Assembly (NCBI RefSeq): GCF_000626635.1
Contig: NZ_CP007451.1
Location: 2,046,001-2,110,000, forward strand
DNA: 64,000 bases
DNA from: Draconibacterium orientale
GTDB lineage: Bacteria > Bacteroidota > Bacteroidia > Bacteroidales > Prolixibacteraceae
Direction: 5' to 3'
The notes under the pieces: generated by a model
Told to the model about the DNA's origin: nothing
Databases searched by the model: none
The model's input: only the letters and a program-made list of their open reading frames with translations
Position numbers and translations under genes: made by a program
Part shown: in pieces, positions 1 to 7,303 of the stretch
How the letters are laid out: every line of letters begins with the position of its first letter
How positions within the stretch are numbered: position 1 is the stretch's first letter

Positions 1-9
1 ACTTGATTC

Positions 10-157
10 AGATTCCTCGCGATGCTCGGAATGACAGGAGATTCAGGAGGCCGAATGGAGGAGTGGATATTTGGGCGCCAAAATATCCACTCCTCCATCT
101 TCTAATATCATAACCAGATGTCATTCTGAGCGTAATGCAATGAAGCGAAAGAATCTT
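10..157. repeat. Composite dispersed repeat with 44-bp palindrome
   Basis: Positions 55-98 form a palindrome of 22-bp arms with a single mismatched pair (73/80) and GGCGCC at the centre. It is flanked by inverted copies of a TGTCATTCYGAGC...GAATCT sequence: one on the minus strand at about 10-38, and one on the plus strand at about 119-157. This outer sequence resembles an intergenic repeat common in Bacteroidota (recalled, not searched). Bases 1-325 hold no gene. Confidence 0.6.
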
Positions 158-271
158 TTTCATTATCCTATTTTTTGTGGACTATCATATTAGGAATCTT
201 TAAAAATTCTTAAAATCAACAACAAAGGGCTTCCGGGTGTTATATTTTCAAAATTTATTGGAAATCAGTAT

Positions 272-279
272 TACATTTG
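272..279 (+). promoter_or_regulatory. Candidate -7 element (TACATTTG)
   Basis: TACATTTG matches the Bacteroidota -7 consensus TAnnTTTG and lies about 46 bases before the deaminase ATG at 326. I could not see a good TTTG -33 element at the usual spacing, so this is only a half-supported promoter. Confidence 0.35.
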
Positions 280-325
280 TAATCGTTGCAAAAAATAAAT
301 ACCCATTCTAGAAAGAAAAATTTTT

Positions 326-751
326 ATGTGTAAAGACGAAAAACAGAAGTTACTTGATCAACGCTACCTGAAGATGGCTGATATATGGTCGCAAAACTCA
401 TACTGTAAACGCCGCCAGGTAGGTGCATTAATTGTAAAGGATAAAATGATTATTTCTGACGGTTACAACGGTACGCCGGCAGGATTTGAAAATATATGCG
501 AGGACGAAGACAACAAAACAAAACCATACGTGCTACACGCCGAGGCCAACGCCATTACCAAGGTGGCCAAGTCGGGTAACAGTAGCGACGGTGCCACTTT
601 GTACGTTACCTCATCGCCTTGTTTAGAGTGTTCGAAATTGATTATTCAGGCCGGAATTAAACGTGTGGTTTTTACCGAGAGCTACCGCCTGGAGGATGGA
701 ATAAACCTGTTAAAACGTGCTGATATTGAGGTGAAACAGGTTGACATTTAA
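326..751 (+). CDS. Deoxycytidylate/cytidine deaminase family protein (dCMP deaminase-like)
   Basis: This 141-residue protein has the zinc-dependent deaminase signature: H71-A-E73 provides a zinc ligand and the proton-shuttle glutamate, and P-C99-L-E-C102 provides the two cysteine ligands. Known relatives of this size (ComEB/dCMP deaminases) convert dCMP to dUMP in pyrimidine supply in the cytoplasm. The length and the YNGTPAGFENICED segment near residues 47-61 fit dCMP deaminase better than tRNA or free cytidine deaminases, but the substrate is inferred. A candidate -7 element lies about 45 bases upstream. The S41 protease gene begins 130 bases downstream on the same strand. Confidence 0.9.
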   Translation: MCKDEKQKLLDQRYLKMADIWSQNSYCKRRQVGALIVKDKMIISDGYNGTPAGFENICEDEDNKTKPYVLHAEANAITKVAKSGNSSDGATLYVTSSPCLECSKLIIQAGIKRVVFTESYRLEDGINLLKRADIEVKQVDI

Positions 752-880
752 AGGCAAAAGTTGCAAGTGAAAAGGCAAAAGTGAAATTTTTCTTTACACT
801 GCCGGTTGTTTTGCCGCCATTTTTTACATTAAAATCAGGTTGGGCTTGTTATCAGAAGTTCCGGCCATTGAAGAAAGCCT

Positions 881-2533
881 ATGAACAAGAAAACAACAAT
901 ACTTTTACCTGTGCTGATCGCCATTGCTGTTGCTGCAGGTATTCTAATCGGAAACCTTTTAAGCCGAAATGCTGCTACTCCGGCATTCCATGGAATGGGA
1001 TTTTCGCAACCCAATAAAATATCTGCTATTCTCGACCTGGTTAACAGAGGCTATGTTGACAGTGTGAATACCAGCGAAATTGTAGAAAGTACGATTCCGG
1101 AAATACTTAAAAATCTCGATCCGCATACCACTTACATTCCTGCCCGCGACATGAGCGAAGTGCAGGAAGAAATGAGCGGTAATTTTTCTGGCATCGGGGT
1201 ACAGTTTTCTATTCAGGAAGATACGGTGCGTGTTATTGAAGTGATTTCTGGAGGCCCGTCGAGCCAGGTGGGCGTTTTGCCCGGCGACCGCATTGTAAGT
1301 GTAAACGATTCGCTGATTGCCGGGGTAAAGGTGCAAAACAACACGGTGATGTCGCTTTTGCGCGGCGAAAAAAACTCAAAAGTCCGGGTGGGCATTGTTC
1401 GCTCGGGTTATAATGATGAGCTGGAATTTGAAATTACCCGTGGCGACATTCCGTTATACAGCGTTGATGTGTCGTACATGATTGACGATCATACCGGCTT
1501 TATAAAAATCAGCCGTTTTTCGAATGCCACCTACCGCGAGTTTATGGAGGGAATGCTGAAACTGAAAGATGCAGGAGCCGAAAAAGTAATTATCGATTTG
1601 CGAAGCAACCCCGGTGGAGCACTGGTTGGCGTGTTGCAAATGGTTGACGAATTTCTGGCCAAAGGAGAACCTATTTTATATACCGAAGGCCTTCATCAGC
1701 AACGGAAAACCTACAATGCTTCGGCAAAAGCTACCTTCTCCGACATTGGTGTTTATGTAATGATCGACGAGTTTTCGGCATCGGCAAGCGAGATTTTTGC
1801 CGGTGCTATGCAGGATAACGACCGCGGATTTGTAATCGGGCGTCGTTCGTTCGGAAAAGGCCTGGTGCAGGAACAAATTCCACTGATGGACGGATCGGCA
1901 TTGCGCTTAACTGTGGCGCGTTTTTACACGCCCAGCGGACGCTGTATTCAAAGTTCGTACGAAGATGGCAACGAAGAGTATTACGATCATATTTACGAGC
2001 GTTTTCACAATATGGAGCAGTTGGTGGCCGATAGCATTCATTTTGTCGATTCGTTGCGTTATGAAACCAAAGGCGGACGCGTGGTATATGGTGGTGGTGG
2101 TATTATGCCCGACTTTTTTGTGCCGGTTGATACCACCGGAAATTCGGAATATTTCAATCAGATTTACCGCAAAGGATTGATTTATTCGTTTGCTTATGCT
2201 TATGCTGATTCGCACCGCGATGAGCTCTCGAAATTCACTACAGCCAACGAGTTCGAGAATTATATGGATGAACATAACGCGATGAACGAATTTATTGCTT
2301 ATGCCGAAGAGAAGGGTGTGAAAAGAGATGCCGAAGGTTTAAAGGTATCGGGAAAGGTGATTAACACGCAAATGAAAGCCTATGTTGCCCGGAATATTAT
2401 GGGCGAAGAGGGTTTTTACCCGATTATCAAACAGATTGATAAAACGTTGTTGCGCGCCATTGAGGTGTCGCAGCAAAACCTGATGGTTGAAAATGTGGTG
2501 GCTACCGATTCGGTGGTTTCGGTGTTGCAATAA
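881..2533 (+). CDS. S41 family carboxy-terminal processing protease (CtpA/Prc-like)
   Basis: This 550-residue envelope protease has an N-terminal signal or anchor helix (about residues 5-27), a helical N-domain, a PDZ domain (about 95-175) and an S41 catalytic domain. The Ser/Lys dyad is visible: S301 in the SASASEIF block and K326 in RRSFGKGLVQ. The 25-residue spacing is that of E. coli Tsp/Prc. Such proteases trim C-termini of periplasmic or exported proteins. A C-terminal extension of about 180 residues follows the catalytic core, as in many Bacteroidota homologues. The ATG at 881 was chosen because it starts a normal signal sequence. A strong terminator follows at 2560-2605. Confidence 0.93.
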   Translation: MNKKTTILLPVLIAIAVAAGILIGNLLSRNAATPAFHGMGFSQPNKISAILDLVNRGYVDSVNTSEIVESTIPEILKNLDPHTTYIPARDMSEVQEEMSGNFSGIGVQFSIQEDTVRVIEVISGGPSSQVGVLPGDRIVSVNDSLIAGVKVQNNTVMSLLRGEKNSKVRVGIVRSGYNDELEFEITRGDIPLYSVDVSYMIDDHTGFIKISRFSNATYREFMEGMLKLKDAGAEKVIIDLRSNPGGALVGVLQMVDEFLAKGEPILYTEGLHQQRKTYNASAKATFSDIGVYVMIDEFSASASEIFAGAMQDNDRGFVIGRRSFGKGLVQEQIPLMDGSALRLTVARFYTPSGRCIQSSYEDGNEEYYDHIYERFHNMEQLVADSIHFVDSLRYETKGGRVVYGGGGIMPDFFVPVDTTGNSEYFNQIYRKGLIYSFAYAYADSHRDELSKFTTANEFENYMDEHNAMNEFIAYAEEKGVKRDAEGLKVSGKVINTQMKAYVARNIMGEEGFYPIIKQIDKTLLRAIEVSQQNLMVENVVATDSVVSVLQ

Positions 2534-2559
2534 GTTTATTTACCCGCGGGTATAGAAAG

Positions 2560-2605
2560 ATCCGGGCCGTATTATCTGAAAAGATAAACGCCCCGGATTT
2601 TTTTT
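2560..2605 (+). terminator. Rho-independent terminator after the S41 protease
   Basis: ATCCGGG (2560-2566) pairs with CCCGGAT (2592-2598), and a run of eight T (2598-2605) follows. A nested inner hairpin TTATCT-GAAA-AGATAA sits in the loop. It begins 27 bases after the protease stop codon. Confidence 0.8.
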
Positions 2606-2817
2606 GAAAAGCTATATTGAATTAAGGAAGTCGTTTTTTTACACACCGTTCTAAATGGAGCTGTTTTAACTTTCGTCCGGAAGAACCAATTAGCTTCGAT
2701 CATTTTTCATTCGCCGGACGATTCAAATCAAATCATCCTGACCCAGGGCGACGTAATTCAAAGAATTACTCTGCCCCGGGCTATAATAAAACGCACTTTC
2801 AGCGCTATGTATTAAGA

Positions 2818-3492
2818 GCTCCAGGGTGGTGAAAGGCAATAAGGTAATAAGGTTTTGGGATGGATCAGGTACAAAGGCTACTAAGGTTTTGGTTGAAGAA
2901 TAAGGTTTTTGTTTACCATGTAAGAATCAACGGCCTTTTGGGTTCCGGAACGTAATAGCAGTGCATAAAACCTTGTCTGTAAAGCATAAACCTTAGCACT
3001 TTCAGCGCTCTTTTTATTATTTTAATCCGACAGCAAATATGTTATAGGGCTGAAAGTCCGTAGTAATTTAGCCCCGGGCAAACGCACCGCCGGATGGCGG
3101 AAGTGTCGCCCGGGGTTAATGTTAAGCATTAGAAAAGGCGCAAATGCAAAAGCATATTGAAAATGGAATGTGTAATGCGCCTCATTTAGAGGCCTTTTTT
3201 CGAAAATTAAGCTTAAAATATTTGCGTACAAAGGGTAGATATCCCGAAGGGATAAAACATGATTAAGCTCGTGTGAAAACCAGGAGCGGGTTTTATAAGG
3301 CTCCGAGATGGTGAAAGGCAATAAGGTAATAAGGTTTTGGGATGGATCGGGCACAAAGGCTACTAAGGTTGGGATTGAAGAATAAGGTTTTTTATTTATC
3401 GCATAGGGATGAACAGCTTTTTGGTTTTTTGTAGTTGATTGGAATAGGTAAAACCTTATCTATAAAGAAAAACCTTAGTAGCAAGATTTAAA
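2818..3492. repeat. Diverged ~190-bp direct repeat in a gene-free stretch
   Basis: Two related modules lie at about 2818-3003 and 3299-3492. They share an exact 40-bp run (2827-2866 and 3309-3348) and end in similar AAAACCTT...AAACCTTAG words. A partial inverted copy of the same word (AAGGTAATAAGG) occurs near 3502-3533. Bases 2606-3580 contain no convincing coding region: the one sizeable minus-strand frame (3022-3354) crosses the second repeat and looks like repeat sequence. Confidence 0.6.
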
Positions 3493-3585
3493 AATAGAAA
3501 TCAAACCTTATTACCTTATTAAATCCAAAACCACTTTTTTTAGCGTGAAATGGCTGTAAGGGGAGCAGTTTTCAGAAGATAATTG

Positions 3586-3837
3586 ATGAAAAAGTACTAA
3601 ATCCTAAAAAGTCGGCATTTAAATTTAATGAAATAGTACTGTATCCTAAAAAGTAGGAAGTTAGATTCAATGAAACTGCGATGAATCCTAAAAAATCTGC
3701 GTTGATATTTAATGAAACATCGTTGTATCCTAAAAACTAATAATGGATAATTAATGAAACAACGCTGAATTATAAAAACAATTAACTGATAATTTAGGAA
3801 ACAACGCAGTATTATTAAGAAAAATTGTTTTAAATGT
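3586..3837. repeat. Six 42-bp tandem iterons upstream of an AraC-type gene
   Basis: The word TTTAATGAAA (or a variant) recurs with its ATG at 3586, 3628, 3670, 3712 and 3754, and as AGG at 3796: a strict 42-bp period. In the first four units a second conserved word, ATCCTAAAAA, follows about 14 bases later; in the last two it is degraded. A 42-bp spacing is four turns of B-DNA. The array ends about 47 bases before the HTH gene at 3884, with one more out-of-phase TTTAATGA near 3867. An operator array for that or another regulator is an inference. Confidence 0.85.
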
Positions 3838-3883
3838 ATTAACTTACAGTGAAATAACAGTTTCATTTAATGAGAAATAAGTA

Positions 3884-4342
3884 ATGGCCATAAACAATCT
3901 TACCCCGATTACTCCCGAATTACTTTACGATGGTTTGGTGGAAATACTTCCGGATAAAAAGTCGCGACTGAAAGATTTTATCCGCGAAAATAAAAGCAGC
4001 GGAAATAGCTACATGGATTTATTTGCCCAAACGGTTCGTAATTATGGAAAGCGCGACGTTGCAGACTATGGCGAACTGCTCGGCGTAAATTACAGGCATT
4101 TGGATGGTGCTGTGAGATGGATGTCGGGGATGGGAGTGCACGCCTGGATGACTGAATACCTGCGCCTGGTAGCCTGCGATTTGGTTGAACATACCGATTT
4201 TAGTTTTAAGGATATAGGCCAGATCATGGGCTTTTCGCCAAGCAGCTTTTCGCAGTTTTTCAGAGCCTATCAGAAAATGCAGGCCTGGGAATATCGGAAC
4301 CTGAAACAGCATGGGCGAAAAAGAAGGTATTTTCGGCGTTGA
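3884..4342 (+). CDS. Small AraC-type helix-turn-helix protein
   Basis: This 152-residue cytoplasmic protein has an AraC/XylS-like DNA-binding region over about residues 55-140. It keeps two helix-turn-helix units: a divergent first one around VADYGELLGVNYRHLDGAVR and a typical second one around FSFKDIGQIMGFSPSSFSQF. A helical N-terminal segment of about 50 residues replaces any ligand-binding domain, and the C-terminus is very basic (KRRYFRR). The target is unknown. The six 42-bp iterons immediately upstream make autoregulation a reasonable guess. No other gene shares its transcription unit. Confidence 0.75.
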   Translation: MAINNLTPITPELLYDGLVEILPDKKSRLKDFIRENKSSGNSYMDLFAQTVRNYGKRDVADYGELLGVNYRHLDGAVRWMSGMGVHAWMTEYLRLVACDLVEHTDFSFKDIGQIMGFSPSSFSQFFRAYQKMQAWEYRNLKQHGRKRRYFRR

Positions 4343-4393
4343 TGTTTCGTTATTAGTCACTGGTCATTAGTCACAAGGAAGGTGATGAGAAAT

Positions 4394-4495
4394 CAGTATC
4401 TAGTATTGAGTATTGAGTAACCAGTATTGAGTAACCAGTATCCTGCATCCAGTATCGAGTAACCAGTATCGAGTATCCGGCATCCAGCATCCAGT
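4394..4495. repeat. Imperfect short tandem repeats (AGTATYGAGTAACC-like)
   Basis: About seven imperfect copies of 14-17 bp words such as CAGTATTGAGTAAC, CAGTATCGAGTAAC and CAGCATCC follow one another. A relic of similar words (AGTATAGAGTA, TTAGTATTGAGA) occurs at about 58353-58383 beside the four-helix-bundle gene. Bases 4343-4653 hold no gene apart from these repeats and the nadA terminator. Confidence 0.6.
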
Positions 4496-4586
4496 TGAGC
4501 GAAGCGAAATCCCGACCGGAAGCGTCGGGGCATCCAGTAACGGATTTCTCAGTTGTACCTTCTTCGAAATGACATCGAGATCTAAG

Positions 4587-4640
4587 TAGAAAAAGGATCG
4601 GATCCGTATAATTTTCAATAAAGACGGATTCGATCCTTTT
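4587..4640 (-). terminator. Terminator of nadA
   Basis: A 17-bp hairpin with one G-U pair is formed by 4591-4607 and 4624-4640. On the minus strand it is followed by TTTTTCT. It lies 14 bases beyond the nadA stop codon. Confidence 0.75.
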
Positions 4641-4653
4641 CCTTTAATCTTGT

Positions 4654-5646
4654 TTATTTCGATATTTCCAACATCCGTTGAATCGGGATGCGGGCTTTTT
4701 CAATTACATCTTGTGGAAGTGTAACCTCGGGCTGTTCGTGTTTTAAGCAGATGTACAGCTTTTGCAGGCTGTTTAGCTTCATGTACTCGCAATCGTTGCA
4801 GGCGCATGTTGAATCGTTTGATGGTGCCGGAATAAATACCTTATCCGGGCAAGCTTTGGTCATCTGGTGCAGAATACCGCTTTCGGTGGCTACAATAAAT
4901 TTCTTTGCCTCGCTGCTCTGTACGTAGTTCAGCAGGGCAGTTGTTGATCCAATGTGTTTAGCCAGCAGTAATACCGGTTTTTCGCACTCGGGATGGGCGA
5001 TAAATTCGGCATCCGGATTTTTGTCCATCAGGTCGATAATCTTTTCTACCGAATATTTTTCGTGAACCATGCAGGCACCGTCCCACAGCACCATGCTGCG
5101 GCCGGTTATGCTGTTAATGTAGTTTCCAAGGTTTTTATCCGGAGCAAAAATCAGCTTCTCATCTGCGGGGAAACTGTCGACAATTTTCTGGGCATTGGCT
5201 GATGTGCAAACAATGTCGGACATGGTTTTTAACGCCGCCGTTGCATTTACATAGGTAATTACCTTGTGGTCGGGGTATTGCGCTTTAAATGCAGCAAATT
5301 TATCAGCCGGAGCCGATTCGGCCAGTGAGCAGCTTGCTTTCAGGTCGGGAAGGATAACCTTTTTATCGGGATTGATGATTTTGGCTGTTTCGGCCATAAA
5401 ATGTACCCCCACAAAAACGATGATATCAGCATCAACTTTTGCAGCGGCCTGCGCCAGTCCGAGGCTGTCGCCCACATAATCGGCAATGTCCTGCAGTTCG
5501 CCCTCAACGTAAAAGTGGCTGAGTATTACAGCATTCTTTTCCTTTTTCAGGCGTTTAATTTCTTCAACCAATTTCAGTCCCGGATCAATTGTTTCTTCAA
5601 TATAACCCTTCTCGTTCAACATTTTCTCTATATGAAGCTGTTTCAT
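4654..5646 (-). CDS. nadA: Quinolinate synthase A
   Basis: This 330-residue cytoplasmic enzyme condenses iminoaspartate with dihydroxyacetone phosphate to make quinolinate for NAD synthesis. It shows the NadA triplicate fold and the three expected 4Fe-4S cysteines, in LKASCSLAES, WDGACMVHE and STCACNDCEYM. The open frame extends upstream to 5748, but I chose the ATG at 5646: it gives the usual NadA start (MKQLHIEKML...) and follows an AGAGAG purine stretch, while the longer version would begin inside the terminator of the upstream gene. No nadB or nadC neighbour is present. Confidence 0.95.
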   Translation of the reverse strand: MKQLHIEKMLNEKGYIEETIDPGLKLVEEIKRLKKEKNAVILSHFYVEGELQDIADYVGDSLGLAQAAAKVDADIIVFVGVHFMAETAKIINPDKKVILPDLKASCSLAESAPADKFAAFKAQYPDHKVITYVNATAALKTMSDIVCTSANAQKIVDSFPADEKLIFAPDKNLGNYINSITGRSMVLWDGACMVHEKYSVEKIIDLMDKNPDAEFIAHPECEKPVLLLAKHIGSTTALLNYVQSSEAKKFIVATESGILHQMTKACPDKVFIPAPSNDSTCACNDCEYMKLNSLQKLYICLKHEQPEVTLPQDVIEKARIPIQRMLEISK

Positions 5647-5733
5647 CTCTCTTTGTCTGAATAAACAGGGCGCAAAAATATAAATTCCTGAAGAAAAAAC
5701 AGTGATATCGGTTAAATGTTTGGTTTTGAAGCA

Positions 5734-5760
5734 TAAAAAAAGCCGCATAAACGCGGCTTT
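5734..5760 (-). terminator. Terminator of the BACON/OB-fold lipoprotein gene
   Basis: AAAGCCGC (5739-5746) and GCGGCTTT (5753-5760) form a perfect 8-bp stem with a 6-base loop. On the minus strand it continues into a T run. It lies 28 bases past the stop codon at 5788 and separates this operon from nadA. Confidence 0.85.
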
Positions 5761-5787
5761 CTTTATATTGAATAATGGTCGATTATT

Positions 5788-7284
5788 CTATTGTGCACTT
5801 ACGTGGCTGAAATAAAAACCATGTGAAAGCTGAGGTGATTCATTATAGGAACCCTTTGCTGCAATCATGGTTAGTGTATCACCTACTTTAATGTCTTTGG
5901 CGGCTATCAGACCTTTTTTGTCATCGCCACTTGCACCATATCCCGGATAACAACCATATGCGTATATTTCACCGCTATCGTCTTGTAAATAAAGATTACC
6001 GTATGTTTCGCTGGTAATCGATGCGATTGTGCCGGTTACCATAAAATACACGTTGCTGTCATCTGGTTTTGTTAGTACCTCGGCAATAGTTGCAGGGGTT
6101 ACAGGTTTAGCTTCTTCCAATACCGCATCAACAACCTGTGGATTTCCTTTGTATTCGCCACGTTTACCAACAATGGTAATAATGTCGCCCTGTTTTAAGT
6201 TTTTGTCCTGGAAATCCTCAATGCCATAAACATAGGTTTCACCGGAGTAATCGCGCAAGTATAAATTGCCGTAGGTAGTATTGGAAATTTCGGTAATAAC
6301 ACCTGACAAACGATATAGCGTATTGCCAACTTCGGCGGCAAGGAAATCTGCGATAGATACCTCTAAAATGGCTCCTTTTTGGCTAAGCGATGTTTGTGAT
6401 GTGTAGTTTTTAGTTCCATCAGTAGTGCTGAACGTGATCGTTGTTTCACGATCTCCGGCTTCATTAGCTTCAGCTTTGAATGTTACAACACTATTTGTTC
6501 CTACGGTTTGAATAGATGAAATTGACAACCAAGACTCGGCATCAGCAGGGATTTCTACCGATAAGCCTTCGCCTTTGCAGGTAACGTAGGCAATAAATTC
6601 GCCACCTTCGATAGGAAGTTGTGCGTTTTCTGTTGAATCAACCTTTACCAGCGATTTATTGATGTTGATAACGGTTACATTCACCAACTGAGGAGTTCCT
6701 TTGTAAGAACCTTTAGGTCCTTCTATTGTAATTTCGTCGCCTACTTCAAGTCCCCAGCTTAGAAAGTTTTTCTCTCCCCCTTTTGAATCAAGCGTACCAT
6801 AAATATAGATTGAACCTGTTTCGTCCTCTAAATACCAGTTCCCGTAAGTGGTGTTGGTTATTGACGTAACAACACCGGTTACCTGGTAGGTTTTGCTTTC
6901 AGGGCCGGCGAGTATCTCTGCTACTGTGGCAGGTGCAACTACTGCCAAACCCTGGATGATGTTAATACGTTGTGTTTCGCCTCCGCACTGGATTAAAATC
7001 TCGGCAGTACGACCATCTAAGGCCGATTCGGCCGAAAATGTAAGTGTTGACTCACCGGCACTGCCCGAAGTAGATGAGAGCGACAACCATTCTACCGTGT
7101 TCTCTAATGTCCAGCTATCTTTAGCCATTATGGTAATGGTGGTAGAACCGCCATCAACGGGAATCGATACGTATGACGACGATACCTGAATTTCATCAAG
7201 TAGAGTCACTGTGTCTTCATCGTTACAACTCGTCATCAGGGCAAGTATTGCGATGAATATTGGAAATAAATATTTTAGTTTCAT
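5788..7284 (-). CDS. Surface lipoprotein with BACON and OB-fold (DUF5689-like) repeats
   Basis: This 498-residue protein starts with a lipoprotein signal ending LMTSC (C20) followed by acidic residues, as in surface-exposed Bacteroidota lipoproteins. It alternates two kinds of module. BACON-like beta-sandwiches lie at about 35-112 and 215-305. OB-fold-like modules lie at about 117-210, 312-395 and 398-495, each with a TxVxSIT..TYGN.YL.D..G.IY.YG pattern. BACON domains usually bind glycans or mucin. The OB modules resemble those of Bacteroidota extracellular nuclease-associated proteins, but no nuclease motif is visible. It follows the TonB receptor gene by 19 bases, so the two probably form a receptor-lipoprotein pair. 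The ligand is unknown. Confidence 0.75.
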   Translation of the reverse strand: MKLKYLFPIFIAILALMTSCNDEDTVTLLDEIQVSSSYVSIPVDGGSTTITIMAKDSWTLENTVEWLSLSSTSGSAGESTLTFSAESALDGRTAEILIQCGGETQRINIIQGLAVVAPATVAEILAGPESKTYQVTGVVTSITNTTYGNWYLEDETGSIYIYGTLDSKGGEKNFLSWGLEVGDEITIEGPKGSYKGTPQLVNVTVININKSLVKVDSTENAQLPIEGGEFIAYVTCKGEGLSVEIPADAESWLSISSIQTVGTNSVVTFKAEANEAGDRETTITFSTTDGTKNYTSQTSLSQKGAILEVSIADFLAAEVGNTLYRLSGVITEISNTTYGNLYLRDYSGETYVYGIEDFQDKNLKQGDIITIVGKRGEYKGNPQVVDAVLEEAKPVTPATIAEVLTKPDDSNVYFMVTGTIASITSETYGNLYLQDDSGEIYAYGCYPGYGASGDDKKGLIAAKDIKVGDTLTMIAAKGSYNESPQLSHGFYFSHVSAQ

Positions 7285-7303
7285 TTTATCTGTGCTTTAT
7301 AAA

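Noticed and set aside
3022-3354. Minus-strand 110-codon frame in the gene-free stretch
   Set aside because: It runs over the direct-repeat module and shows no protein-like pattern or start context.
3597-3866. Minus-strand 89-codon frame with a 14-residue period (FRIQRCFI-like) across the 42-bp iterons
   Set aside because: 42 is a multiple of three, so any stop-free frame repeats itself. The peptide has no signal or known family and is explained by the DNA repeat.
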